A stretch of 64,000 nucleotides of DNA. Source: Bathymodiolus brooksi (Eukaryota > Mollusca > Bivalvia > Mytilida > Modiolidae). Below the pieces are notes generated by a model. That model did no database searches and was not told where the DNA came from. It worked only from the letters and a program-made list of their open reading frames with translations. Shown here piece by piece: positions 1 through 15,600 of the stretch. The stretch spans positions 147,826,196 through 147,890,195 of the forward strand of contig OY804577.1 in assembly GCA_963680875.1 (NCBI GenBank). The letters run 5' to 3'. A program made the translations under genes and the position numbers. Each line of letters begins with the position of its first letter. Positions within the stretch are counted from its first letter, which is position 1.

Positions 1-3000
1 CTAGACCAGAGGTCAAACCAAAGATCTACCACACTCAAGGTTAGCACACAAACCATTACACCATAGGTGTCTTTACTAGACCAGAGGTCAAACCAAAGAT
101 CTACCACACTCAAGGTTAGCACACAAACCATTATACCATAGGTGTCTGTACTAGACCAGAGGTCAAACCAAAGATCTACCACACTCAAGATTAGCACACA
201 ACCCATTACACCATAGGTGTCTTTGTACTAGACCAGAGGTCAAACCAAAGATCTACCACACTCAAGGTTAGCACACAAACCATTACACCATAGGTGTTTG
301 TACTAGACCAGAGGTCAAACCAAAGATCTACCACACTCAAGGTTAGCACACAAACTATTATACCATAGGTGTCTTTGTACTAGACCAGAGGTCAAACCAA
401 AGATCTACCACACTCAAAGTTAGCACACAAACCATTACACCATAGGTGTCTGTACTAGACCAGAGGTCAAACCAAAGATCTACCACACTCAAGGTTACCA
501 CACAAACCATTACACCATAGGTGTCTGTACTAGACCAGAGGTCAAACCAAAGATCTACCACACTCAAGGTTAGCACACAAACCATTACACCATAGCTGTC
601 TTTGTACTAGACCAGAGGTCAAACCAAAGATCTACCACGCTCAAGGTTAGCACACAAACCATTATACCATAGTTGTCTTTGTACTAGACCAGAGGTCAAA
701 CCAAAGATCTACCACACTCAAGGTTAGCACACAAACCATTACACCATAGGTGTTTGTACTAGACCAGAGGTCAAACCAAAGATCTACCACACTCAAGGTT
801 AGCACACAAACCATTACACCATATGTGTCTACTAGACCAGAGGTCAAACCAAAGATCTACCACACTCAAGGTTAGCACACAAACCATTATACCATAGGAG
901 TCTTTGTACTAGACCAGAGGTCAAACCAAAGATCTACCACACTCAAGGATAACACACAAACCATTACACCATAGGTGTCTTTGTACTAGACCAGAGGTCA
1001 AACCAAAGATCTACCTCACTCAAGGTTAGCACACAAACCATTACACCATAGGTGTCTTTGTATTAGACCAGAGGTCAAACCAAAGATCTACCACTCTCAA
1101 GGTTAGCACACAAACCATTACACCATAGGTGTCTGTACTAGACCAGAGGTCAAACCAAAGATCTACCACACTCAAGGTTAGCACACAAACCATCCCACCA
1201 TAGGTTTCTGTACTAGACCAGAGGTCAAACCAAAGATCTACCACACTCAAGGTTAGCACACAAACCATTATACCATAAGTGTCTTTGTACTAGACCAGAG
1301 GTCAAACCAAAGATCTACCACACTCAAGGTTAGCACACAAACCATTACACCATAGGTGTCTGTACTAGACCAGAGGTCAAACCAAAGATCTACCACACTC
1401 AAGGTTAGCACACAAACTATTATACCATAGGTGTCTTTGTACTAGACCAGAGGTCAAACCAAATATCTACCACACTCAAGGTTAGCACACAAACCATTAC
1501 ACTATAGGTGTTTGTACTAGACCAGAGGTCAAACCAAAGATCTACCACACTCAAGGTTAGCACACAAACCATTACACCATAGGTGTCTACTAGACCAGAG
1601 GTCAAACCAAAGATCTACCACACTCAAGGTTAGCACACAAACCATTATACCATAGGTGTCTTGGTACTAGACCAGAGGTCAAACCAAAGATCTACCACAC
1701 TCAAGGTTAGCACACAAATCATTACACCATAGTTGTCTTTGTACTAGACCAGAGGTCAAACCAAAGATCTACCTCACTCAAGGTTAGCACACAAACCATT
1801 ACACCATAGGTGTCTTTGTACTAGACCAGAGGTCAAACCAAAGATCTACCTCACTCAAGGTTAGCACACAAACCATTAAACCATAGGTGTCTTTGTATTA
1901 GACCAGAGGTCAAACCAAAGATCTACCACACTCAAGGTTAGCACACAAACCATTACACCATAGGTGTCTGTACTAGACCAGAGGTCAAACCAAAGATCTA
2001 CCACACTCAAGGTTAGCACACAAACCATCACACCATAGGTTTCTGTACTAGACCAGAGGTCAAACCAAAGATCTACCACACTCAAGGTTAGCACACAAAC
2101 CATTATACCATAAGTGTCTTTGTACTAGACCAGAGGTCAAACCAAAGATCTACCACACTCAAGGTTAGCACACAAACCATTACACCATAGGTGTCTGTAC
2201 TAGACCAGAGGTTAAACCAAAGATCTACCACACTCAAGGTTAGCACACAAACCATTACACCATAGGTGTCTTTGTACTAGACCAGAGGTCAAACCAAAGA
2301 TCTACCTCACTCAAGGTTAGCACACAAACCATTAAACCATAGGTGTCTTTGTATTAGACCAGAGGTCAAACCAAAGATCTACCACACTCAAGGTTAGCAC
2401 ACAAACCATTACACCATAGGTGTCTGTACTAGACCAGAGGTCAAACCAAAGATCTACCACACTCAAGGTTAGCACACAAACCATCACACCATAGGTTTCT
2501 GTACTAGACCAGAGGTCAAACCAAAGATCTACCACACTCAAGGTTAGCACACAAACCATTATACCATAAGTGTCTTTGTACTAGACCAGAGGTCAAACCA
2601 AAGATCTACCACACTCAAGGTTAGCACACAAACCATTACACCATAGGTGTCTGTACTAGACCAGAGGTCAAACCAAAGATCTACCATACTCAAGGTTAGC
2701 ACACAAACCATTACACCATTGGTGTCTGTACTAGACCAGAGGTCAAACCAAAGATCTATCTCACTCAAGGTTAGCACACAAACCATTACACCATAGGTGT
2801 CTGTACTAGACCAGAGGTCAAACCAAAGATCTACCACAGTATAAGGTTAGCACACAAACCATTACACCATAGGTGTCTGTACTAGACCAGAGGTTAAACC
2901 AAAGATCTACCACACTCAAGGTTAGCACACAAACCATTACACCATAGGTGTCTTTGTATTAGACCAGAGGTCAAACCAAAGATCTACCACACTCAAGGTT

Positions 3001-6000
3001 AGCACACAAACCATTACACCATAGGTGTCTGTACTAGACCAGAGGTCAAACCAAAGATCTACCACACTCAAGGTTAGCACACAAACCATCACACCATAGG
3101 TTTCTGTACTAGACCAGAGGTCAAACCAAAGATCTACCACACTCAAGGTTAGCACACAAACCATTATACCATAAGTGTCTTTGTACTAGACCAGAGGTCA
3201 AACCAAAGATCTACCACACTCAAGGTTAGCACACAAACCATTACACCATTGGTGTCTGTACTAGACCAGAGGTCAAACCAAAGATCTACCATACTCAAGG
3301 TTAGCACACAAACCATTACACCATAGGTGTCTACTAGACCAGAGGTCAAACCAAAGATCTACCATACTCAAGGTTAGCACACAAACCATTACACCATTGG
3401 TGTCTGTACTAGACCAGAGGTGTAAACCAAAGATCTACCTCACTCAAGGTTAGCACACAAACCATTACACCATAGGTGTCTGTACTAGACCAGAGGTCAA
3501 ACCAAAGATCTACCACACTCAAGGTTAGCACACAAACCATTACACCATAGGTGTTTGTACTAGACCAGAGGTCAAACCAAAGATCTACCTCACTCAAGGT
3601 TAGCACACAAACCATTACACCATAGGTGTCTACTAGACCAGAGGTCAAACCAAAGATCTACCACACTCAAGGTTAGCACACAAACCATTATACCATAGGT
3701 GTCTTTGTATTAGACCAGAGGTCAAACCAAAGATCTACCACACTCAAGGTTAGCACACAAACCATTACACCATAGGTGTCTGTACTAGACCAGAGGTCAA
3801 ACCAAAGATCTACCACACTCAAGGTTAGCACACAAACCATTACACCATAGGTGTCTGTACTAGACCAGAGGTCAAACCAAAGATCTACCACACTCAAGGT
3901 TAGCACACAAACCATTACACCATAGGTGTCTTTACTAGACCAGAGGTCAAACCAAAGATCTACCACACTCAAGATTAGCACACAACCCATTACACCATAG
4001 GTGTCTGTACTAGACCAGAGGTCAAACCAAAGATCTACCACACTCAAGGTTACCACACAAACCATTACACCATAGGTGTCTGTACTAGACCAGAGGTCAA
4101 ACCAAAGATCTACCACACTCAAGGTTAGCACACAAACCATTACACCATAGCTGTCTTTGTACTAGACCAGAGGTCAAACCAAAGATCTACCACGCTCAAG
4201 GTTAGCACACAAACCATTATACCATAGTTGTCTTTGTACTAGACCAGAGGTCAAACCAAAGATCTACCACACTCAAGGTTAGCACACAAACCATTACACC
4301 ATAGGTGTTTGTACTAGACCAGAGGTCAAACCAAAGATCTACCACACTCAAGGTTAGCACACAAACCATTACACCATATGTGTCTACTAGACCAGAGGTC
4401 AAACCAAAGATCTACCACACTCAAGGTTAGCACACAAACCATTATACCATAGGAGTCTTTGTACTAGACCAGAGGTCAAACCAAAGATCTACCACACTCA
4501 AGGATAACACACAAACCATTACACCATAGGTGTCTTTGTACTAGACCAGAGGTCAAACCAAAGATCTACCTCACTCAAGGTTAGCACACAAACCATTACA
4601 CCATAGGTGTCTTTGTATTAGACCAGAGGTCAAACCAAAGATCTACCACTCTCAAGGTTAGCACACAAACCATTACACCATAGGTGTCTGTACTAGACCA
4701 GAGGTCAAACCAAAGATCTACCACACTCAAGGTTAGCACACAAACCATCCCACCATAGGTTTCTGTACTAGACCAGAGGTCAAACCAAAGATCTACCACA
4801 CTCAAGGTTAGCACACAAACCATTATACCATAAGTGTCTTTGTACTAGACCAGAGGTCAAACCAAAGATCTACCACACTCAAGGTTAGCACACAAACCAT
4901 TACACCATAGGTGTCTGTACTAGACCAGAGGTCAAACCAAAGATCTACCTCACTCAAGGTTAGCACACAAACCATTACACCATAGGTGTCTTTGTATTAG
5001 ACCAGAGGTCAAACCAAAGATCTACCACACTCAAGGTTAGCACACAAACCATTACACCATAGGTGTCTGTACTAGACCAGAGGTCAAACCAAAGATCTAC
5101 CACACTCAAGGTTAGCACACAAACCATCACACCATAGGTTTCTGTACTAGACCAGAGGTCAAACCAAAGATCTACCACACTCAAGGTTAGCACACAAACC
5201 ATTATACCATAAGTGTCATTGTACTAGACCAGAGGTCAAACCAAAGATCTACCACCATCAAGGTTAGCACACAAACCATTACACCATTGGTGTCTGTACT
5301 AGACCAGAGGTCAAACCAAAGATCTATCTCACTCAAGGTTAGCACACAAACCATTACACCATAGGTGTCTGTACTAGACCAGAGGTCAAACCAAAGATCT
5401 ACCACACTAAGGTTAGCACACAAACCATTACACCATAGGTGTCTGTACTAGACCAGAGGTTAAACCAAAGATCTACCACACTCAAGGTTAGCACACAAAC
5501 CATTACACCATAGGTGTCTTTGTATTAGACCAGAGGTCAAACCAAAGATCTACCACACTCAAGGTTAGCACACAAACCATTACACCATAGGTGTCTGTAC
5601 TAGACCAGAGGTCAAACCAAAGATCTACCACACTCAAGGTTAGCACACAAACCATCACACCATAGGTTTCTGTACTAGACCAGAGGTCAAATCAAAGATC
5701 TACCACACTCAAGGTTAGCACACAAACCATTATACCATAAGTGTCTTTGTACTAGACCAGAGGTCAAACCAAAGATCTACCACACTCAAGGTTAGCACAC
5801 AAACCATTACACCATAGGTGTCTGTACTAGACCAGAGGTCAAACCAAAGATCTACCATACTCAAGGTTAGCACACAAACCATTACACCATAGGTGTCTAC
5901 TAGACCAGAGGTCAAACTAAAGATCTACCATACTCAAGGTTAGCACACAAACCATTACACCATTGGTGTCTGTACTAGACCAGAGGTGTAAACCAAAGAT

Positions 6001-9000
6001 CTACCTCACTCAAGGTTAGCACACAAACCATTACACCATAGGTGTCTGTACTAGACCAGAGGTCAAACCAAAGATCTACCACACTCAAGGTTAGCACACA
6101 AACCATTACACCATAGGTGTTTGTACTAGACCAGAGGTCAAACCAAAGATCTACCTCACTCAAGGTTAGCACACAAACCATTACACCATAGGTGTCTACT
6201 AGACCAGAGGTCAAACCAAAGATCTACCACACTCAAGGTTAGCACACAAACCATTATACCATAGGTGTCTTTGTATTAGACCAGAGGTCAAACCAAAGAT
6301 CTACCACACTCAAGGTTAGCACACAAACCATTACACCATAGGTGTCTGTACTAGACCAGAGGTCAAACCAAAGATCTACCACACTCAAGGTTAGCACACA
6401 AACCATTACACCATAGGTGTCTGTACTAGACCAGAGGTCAAACCAAAGATCTACCACACTCAAGGTTAGCACACAAACCATTACACCATAGGTGTCTTTA
6501 CTAGACCAGAGGTCAAACCAAAGATCTACCACACTCAAGGTTAGCACACAAACCATTATACCATAGGTGTCTGTACTAGACCAGAGGTCAAACCAAAGAT
6601 CTACCACACTCAAGATTAGCACACAACCCATTACACCATAGGTGTCTTTGTACTAGACCAGAGGTCAAACCAAAGATCTACCACACTCAAGGTTAGCACA
6701 CAAACCATTACACCATAGGTGTCTGTACTAGACCAGAGGTCAAACCAAAGATCTACCACACTCAAGGTTAGCACACAAACTATTATACCATAGGTGTCTT
6801 TGTACTAGACCAGAGGTCAAACCAAAGATCTACCACACTCAAAGTTAGCACACAAACCATTACACCATAGGTGTCTGTACTAGACCAGAGGTCAAACCAA
6901 AGATCTACCACACTCAAGGTTACCACACAAACCATTACACCATAGGTGTCTGTACTAGACCAGAGGTCAAACCAAAGATCTACCACACTCAAGGTTAGCA
7001 CACAAACCATTACACCATAGCTGTCTTTGTACTAGACCAGAGGTCAAACCAAAGATCTACCACGCTCAAGGTTAGCACACAAACCATTATACCATAGTTG
7101 TCTTTGTACTAGACCAGAGGTCAAACCAAAGATCTACCACACTCAAGGTTAGCACACAAACCATTACACCATAGGTGTTTGTACTAGACCAGAGGTCAAA
7201 CCAAAGATCTACCACACTCAAGGTTAGCACACAAACCATTACACCATATGTGTCTACTAGACCAGAGGTCAAACCAAAGATCTACCACACTCAAGGTTAG
7301 CACACAAACCATTATACCATAGGAGTCTTTGTACTAGACCAGAGGTCAAACCAAAGATCTACCACACTCAAGGATAACACACAAACCATTACACCATAGG
7401 TGTCTTTGTACTAGACCAGAGGTCAAACCAAAGATCTACCTCACTCAAGGTTAGCACACAAACCATTACACCATAGGTGTCTTTGTATTAGACCAGAGGT
7501 CAAACCAAAGATCTACCACTCTCAAGGTTAGCACACAAACCATTACACCATAGGTGTCTGTACTAGACCAGAGGTCAAACCAAAGATCTACCACACTCAA
7601 GGTTAGCACACAAACCATCCCACCATAGGTTTCTGTACTAGACCAGAGGTCAAACCAAAGATCTAACACACTCAAGGTTAGCACACAAACCATTATACCA
7701 TAAGTGTCTTTGTACTAGACCAGAGGTCAAACCAAAGATCTACCACACTCAAGGTTAGCACACAAACCATTACACCATAGGTGTCTGTACTAGACCAGAG
7801 GTCAAACCAAAGATCTACCACACTCAAGGTTAGCACACAAACTATTATACCATAGGTGTCTTTGTACTAGACCAGAGGTCAAACCAAATATCTACCACAC
7901 TCAAGGTTAGCACACAAACCATTACACTATAGGTGTTTGTACTAGACCAGAGGTCAAACCAAAGATCTACCACACTCAAGGTTAGCACACAAACCATTAC
8001 ACCATAGGTGTCTACTAGACCAGAGGTCAAACCAAAGATCTACCACACTCAAGGTTAGCACACAAACCATTATACCATAGGTGTCTTGGTACTAGACCAG
8101 AGGTCAAACCAAAGATCTACCACACTCAAGGTTAGCACACAAATCATTACACCATAGTTGTCTTTGTACTAGACCAGAGGTCAAACCAAAGATCTACCTC
8201 ACTCAAGGTTAGCACACAAACCATTACACCATAGGTGTCTTTGTACTAGACCAGAGGTCAAACCAAAGATCTACCACACTCAAGATTAGCACACAAACCA
8301 TTACACCATAGATGTCTGTACTAGACCAGAGGTCAAACCAAAGATCTACCACACTCAAGGTTAGCACACAAACCATTATACCATATGTGTCTTTGTACTA
8401 GACCAGAGGTCAAACCAAAGATCTACCACACTCAAGGTTAGCACACAAACCATTACACCATAGGTGTTTGTACTAGACCAGAGGTCAAACCAAAGATCTA
8501 CCACACTCAAGGTTAGCACACAAACCATTACACCATATGTGTCTACTAGACCAGAGGTCAAACCAAAGATCTACCACACTCAAGGTTAGCACACAAACCA
8601 TTATACCATAGGAGTCTTTGTACTAGACCAGAGGTCAAACCAAAGATCTACCACACTCAAGGATAACACACAAACCATTATACCATAGGTGTCTTTGTAC
8701 TAGACCAGAGGTCAAACCAAAGATCTACCACACTCAAGGTTAGCACACAAACCATTACACCATAGGTGTCTTTGTACTAGACCAGAGGTCAAACCAAAGA
8801 TCTACCACACTCAAGGTTAGCACACAAACCATTATACCACAGTTGTCTTTGTACTAGACCAGAGGTCAAACCAAAGATCTACCACACTCAAGGTTAGCAC
8901 ACAAACCATTATTCCATAGGTGTCTTTGTACTAGACCAGAGGTCAAACCAAAGATCTACCACACTCAAGGTTAGCACACAAACCATTATACCATAGGTGT

Positions 9001-9611
9001 TTGTACTAGACCAGAGGTCAAACCAAAGATCTACCACACTCAAGGTTAGCACACAAACCATTACACCATAGGTGTCTTTGTATTAGACCAGAGGTCAAAC
9101 CAAAGATCTACCACACTCTAGGTTAGCACACAAACTATTACACCATAGGTGTCTGTACTAGACCAGAGGTCAAACCAAAGATCTACCACACTCAAGGTTA
9201 GCACACAAACCATCACACCATAGGTTTCTGTACTAGACCAGAGGTCAAACCAAAGATCTACCACACTCAAGGTTAGCACACAAACCATTATACCATAAGT
9301 GTCTTTGTACTAGACCAGAGGTCAAACCAAAGATCTACCACACTCAAGGTTAGCACACAAACCATTACACCATAGGTGTCTTTGTACTAGACCAGAGGTC
9401 AAACCAAAGATCTACCACACTCAAGGTTAGCACACAAACCAGTACACCATTGGTGTCTGTACTAGACCAGAGGTCAAACCAAAGATCTATCTCACTCAAG
9501 GTTAGCGCACAAACCATTACACCATAGGTGTCTGTACTAGACCAGAGGTCAAACCAAAGATCTACCACACTCAAGGTTAGCACACAAACCATTATACCAT
9601 AGGTGTTTGTA
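1..9611. repeat. Higher-order repeat copy 1 of array A (9,611 bp)
   Basis: Every diagnostic variant and linker length seen here recurs exactly 9,611 bp downstream. Base 1 corresponds to base 9612, and landmarks at 358, 1041, 3688, 4596, 7466 and 8376 recur at 9969, 10652, 13299, 14207, 17077 and 17987. I found no mismatch in the stretches I compared by eye. The true left end lies outside the window. Inside the block are older partial copies: 1-1850 recurs with a 6,425-bp shift, and parts of 358-1380 recur with a 3,555-bp shift. Confidence 0.9.
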
Positions 9612-12600
9612 CTAGACCAGAGGTCAAACCAAAGATCTACCACACTCAAGGTTAGCACACAAACCATTACACCATAGGTGTCTTTACTAGACCAGAGGTC
9701 AAACCAAAGATCTACCACACTCAAGGTTAGCACACAAACCATTATACCATAGGTGTCTGTACTAGACCAGAGGTCAAACCAAAGATCTACCACACTCAAG
9801 ATTAGCACACAACCCATTACACCATAGGTGTCTTTGTACTAGACCAGAGGTCAAACCAAAGATCTACCACACTCAAGGTTAGCACACAAACCATTACACC
9901 ATAGGTGTTTGTACTAGACCAGAGGTCAAACCAAAGATCTACCACACTCAAGGTTAGCACACAAACTATTATACCATAGGTGTCTTTGTACTAGACCAGA
10001 GGTCAAACCAAAGATCTACCACACTCAAAGTTAGCACACAAACCATTACACCATAGGTGTCTGTACTAGACCAGAGGTCAAACCAAAGATCTACCACACT
10101 CAAGGTTACCACACAAACCATTACACCATAGGTGTCTGTACTAGACCAGAGGTCAAACCAAAGATCTACCACACTCAAGGTTAGCACACAAACCATTACA
10201 CCATAGCTGTCTTTGTACTAGACCAGAGGTCAAACCAAAGATCTACCACGCTCAAGGTTAGCACACAAACCATTATACCATAGTTGTCTTTGTACTAGAC
10301 CAGAGGTCAAACCAAAGATCTACCACACTCAAGGTTAGCACACAAACCATTACACCATAGGTGTTTGTACTAGACCAGAGGTCAAACCAAAGATCTACCA
10401 CACTCAAGGTTAGCACACAAACCATTACACCATATGTGTCTACTAGACCAGAGGTCAAACCAAAGATCTACCACACTCAAGGTTAGCACACAAACCATTA
10501 TACCATAGGAGTCTTTGTACTAGACCAGAGGTCAAACCAAAGATCTACCACACTCAAGGATAACACACAAACCATTACACCATAGGTGTCTTTGTACTAG
10601 ACCAGAGGTCAAACCAAAGATCTACCTCACTCAAGGTTAGCACACAAACCATTACACCATAGGTGTCTTTGTATTAGACCAGAGGTCAAACCAAAGATCT
10701 ACCACTCTCAAGGTTAGCACACAAACCATTACACCATAGGTGTCTGTACTAGACCAGAGGTCAAACCAAAGATCTACCACACTCAAGGTTAGCACACAAA
10801 CCATCCCACCATAGGTTTCTGTACTAGACCAGAGGTCAAACCAAAGATCTACCACACTCAAGGTTAGCACACAAACCATTATACCATAAGTGTCTTTGTA
10901 CTAGACCAGAGGTCAAACCAAAGATCTACCACACTCAAGGTTAGCACACAAACCATTACACCATAGGTGTCTGTACTAGACCAGAGGTCAAACCAAAGAT
11001 CTACCACACTCAAGGTTAGCACACAAACTATTATACCATAGGTGTCTTTGTACTAGACCAGAGGTCAAACCAAATATCTACCACACTCAAGGTTAGCACA
11101 CAAACCATTACACTATAGGTGTTTGTACTAGACCAGAGGTCAAACCAAAGATCTACCACACTCAAGGTTAGCACACAAACCATTACACCATAGGTGTCTA
11201 CTAGACCAGAGGTCAAACCAAAGATCTACCACACTCAAGGTTAGCACACAAACCATTATACCATAGGTGTCTTGGTACTAGACCAGAGGTCAAACCAAAG
11301 ATCTACCACACTCAAGGTTAGCACACAAATCATTACACCATAGTTGTCTTTGTACTAGACCAGAGGTCAAACCAAAGATCTACCTCACTCAAGGTTAGCA
11401 CACAAACCATTACACCATAGGTGTCTTTGTACTAGACCAGAGGTCAAACCAAAGATCTACCTCACTCAAGGTTAGCACACAAACCATTAAACCATAGGTG
11501 TCTTTGTATTAGACCAGAGGTCAAACCAAAGATCTACCACACTCAAGGTTAGCACACAAACCATTACACCATAGGTGTCTGTACTAGACCAGAGGTCAAA
11601 CCAAAGATCTACCACACTCAAGGTTAGCACACAAACCATCACACCATAGGTTTCTGTACTAGACCAGAGGTCAAACCAAAGATCTACCACACTCAAGGTT
11701 AGCACACAAACCATTATACCATAAGTGTCTTTGTACTAGACCAGAGGTCAAACCAAAGATCTACCACACTCAAGGTTAGCACACAAACCATTACACCATA
11801 GGTGTCTGTACTAGACCAGAGGTTAAACCAAAGATCTACCACACTCAAGGTTAGCACACAAACCATTACACCATAGGTGTCTTTGTACTAGACCAGAGGT
11901 CAAACCAAAGATCTACCTCACTCAAGGTTAGCACACAAACCATTAAACCATAGGTGTCTTTGTATTAGACCAGAGGTCAAACCAAAGATCTACCACACTC
12001 AAGGTTAGCACACAAACCATTACACCATAGGTGTCTGTACTAGACCAGAGGTCAAACCAAAGATCTACCACACTCAAGGTTAGCACACAAACCATCACAC
12101 CATAGGTTTCTGTACTAGACCAGAGGTCAAACCAAAGATCTACCACACTCAAGGTTAGCACACAAACCATTATACCATAAGTGTCTTTGTACTAGACCAG
12201 AGGTCAAACCAAAGATCTACCACACTCAAGGTTAGCACACAAACCATTACACCATAGGTGTCTGTACTAGACCAGAGGTCAAACCAAAGATCTACCATAC
12301 TCAAGGTTAGCACACAAACCATTACACCATTGGTGTCTGTACTAGACCAGAGGTCAAACCAAAGATCTATCTCACTCAAGGTTAGCACACAAACCATTAC
12401 ACCATAGGTGTCTGTACTAGACCAGAGGTCAAACCAAAGATCTACCACAGTATAAGGTTAGCACACAAACCATTACACCATAGGTGTCTGTACTAGACCA
12501 GAGGTTAAACCAAAGATCTACCACACTCAAGGTTAGCACACAAACCATTACACCATAGGTGTCTTTGTATTAGACCAGAGGTCAAACCAAAGATCTACCA

Positions 12601-15600
12601 CACTCAAGGTTAGCACACAAACCATTACACCATAGGTGTCTGTACTAGACCAGAGGTCAAACCAAAGATCTACCACACTCAAGGTTAGCACACAAACCAT
12701 CACACCATAGGTTTCTGTACTAGACCAGAGGTCAAACCAAAGATCTACCACACTCAAGGTTAGCACACAAACCATTATACCATAAGTGTCTTTGTACTAG
12801 ACCAGAGGTCAAACCAAAGATCTACCACACTCAAGGTTAGCACACAAACCATTACACCATTGGTGTCTGTACTAGACCAGAGGTCAAACCAAAGATCTAC
12901 CATACTCAAGGTTAGCACACAAACCATTACACCATAGGTGTCTACTAGACCAGAGGTCAAACCAAAGATCTACCATACTCAAGGTTAGCACACAAACCAT
13001 TACACCATTGGTGTCTGTACTAGACCAGAGGTGTAAACCAAAGATCTACCTCACTCAAGGTTAGCACACAAACCATTACACCATAGGTGTCTGTACTAGA
13101 CCAGAGGTCAAACCAAAGATCTACCACACTCAAGGTTAGCACACAAACCATTACACCATAGGTGTTTGTACTAGACCAGAGGTCAAACCAAAGATCTACC
13201 TCACTCAAGGTTAGCACACAAACCATTACACCATAGGTGTCTACTAGACCAGAGGTCAAACCAAAGATCTACCACACTCAAGGTTAGCACACAAACCATT
13301 ATACCATAGGTGTCTTTGTATTAGACCAGAGGTCAAACCAAAGATCTACCACACTCAAGGTTAGCACACAAACCATTACACCATAGGTGTCTGTACTAGA
13401 CCAGAGGTCAAACCAAAGATCTACCACACTCAAGGTTAGCACACAAACCATTACACCATAGGTGTCTGTACTAGACCAGAGGTCAAACCAAAGATCTACC
13501 ACACTCAAGGTTAGCACACAAACCATTACACCATAGGTGTCTTTACTAGACCAGAGGTCAAACCAAAGATCTACCACACTCAAGATTAGCACACAACCCA
13601 TTACACCATAGGTGTCTGTACTAGACCAGAGGTCAAACCAAAGATCTACCACACTCAAGGTTACCACACAAACCATTACACCATAGGTGTCTGTACTAGA
13701 CCAGAGGTCAAACCAAAGATCTACCACACTCAAGGTTAGCACACAAACCATTACACCATAGCTGTCTTTGTACTAGACCAGAGGTCAAACCAAAGATCTA
13801 CCACGCTCAAGGTTAGCACACAAACCATTATACCATAGTTGTCTTTGTACTAGACCAGAGGTCAAACCAAAGATCTACCACACTCAAGGTTAGCACACAA
13901 ACCATTACACCATAGGTGTTTGTACTAGACCAGAGGTCAAACCAAAGATCTACCACACTCAAGGTTAGCACACAAACCATTACACCATATGTGTCTACTA
14001 GACCAGAGGTCAAACCAAAGATCTACCACACTCAAGGTTAGCACACAAACCATTATACCATAGGAGTCTTTGTACTAGACCAGAGGTCAAACCAAAGATC
14101 TACCACACTCAAGGATAACACACAAACCATTACACCATAGGTGTCTTTGTACTAGACCAGAGGTCAAACCAAAGATCTACCTCACTCAAGGTTAGCACAC
14201 AAACCATTACACCATAGGTGTCTTTGTATTAGACCAGAGGTCAAACCAAAGATCTACCACTCTCAAGGTTAGCACACAAACCATTACACCATAGGTGTCT
14301 GTACTAGACCAGAGGTCAAACCAAAGATCTACCACACTCAAGGTTAGCACACAAACCATCCCACCATAGGTTTCTGTACTAGACCAGAGGTCAAACCAAA
14401 GATCTACCACACTCAAGGTTAGCACACAAACCATTATACCATAAGTGTCTTTGTACTAGACCAGAGGTCAAACCAAAGATCTACCACACTCAAGGTTAGC
14501 ACACAAACCATTACACCATAGGTGTCTGTACTAGACCAGAGGTCAAACCAAAGATCTACCTCACTCAAGGTTAGCACACAAACCATTACACCATAGGTGT
14601 CTTTGTATTAGACCAGAGGTCAAACCAAAGATCTACCACACTCAAGGTTAGCACACAAACCATTACACCATAGGTGTCTGTACTAGACCAGAGGTCAAAC
14701 CAAAGATCTACCACACTCAAGGTTAGCACACAAACCATCACACCATAGGTTTCTGTACTAGACCAGAGGTCAAACCAAAGATCTACCACACTCAAGGTTA
14801 GCACACAAACCATTATACCATAAGTGTCATTGTACTAGACCAGAGGTCAAACCAAAGATCTACCACCATCAAGGTTAGCACACAAACCATTACACCATTG
14901 GTGTCTGTACTAGACCAGAGGTCAAACCAAAGATCTATCTCACTCAAGGTTAGCACACAAACCATTACACCATAGGTGTCTGTACTAGACCAGAGGTCAA
15001 ACCAAAGATCTACCACACTAAGGTTAGCACACAAACCATTACACCATAGGTGTCTGTACTAGACCAGAGGTTAAACCAAAGATCTACCACACTCAAGGTT
15101 AGCACACAAACCATTACACCATAGGTGTCTTTGTATTAGACCAGAGGTCAAACCAAAGATCTACCACACTCAAGGTTAGCACACAAACCATTACACCATA
15201 GGTGTCTGTACTAGACCAGAGGTCAAACCAAAGATCTACCACACTCAAGGTTAGCACACAAACCATCACACCATAGGTTTCTGTACTAGACCAGAGGTCA
15301 AATCAAAGATCTACCACACTCAAGGTTAGCACACAAACCATTATACCATAAGTGTCTTTGTACTAGACCAGAGGTCAAACCAAAGATCTACCACACTCAA
15401 GGTTAGCACACAAACCATTACACCATAGGTGTCTGTACTAGACCAGAGGTCAAACCAAAGATCTACCATACTCAAGGTTAGCACACAAACCATTACACCA
15501 TAGGTGTCTACTAGACCAGAGGTCAAACTAAAGATCTACCATACTCAAGGTTAGCACACAAACCATTACACCATTGGTGTCTGTACTAGACCAGAGGTGT

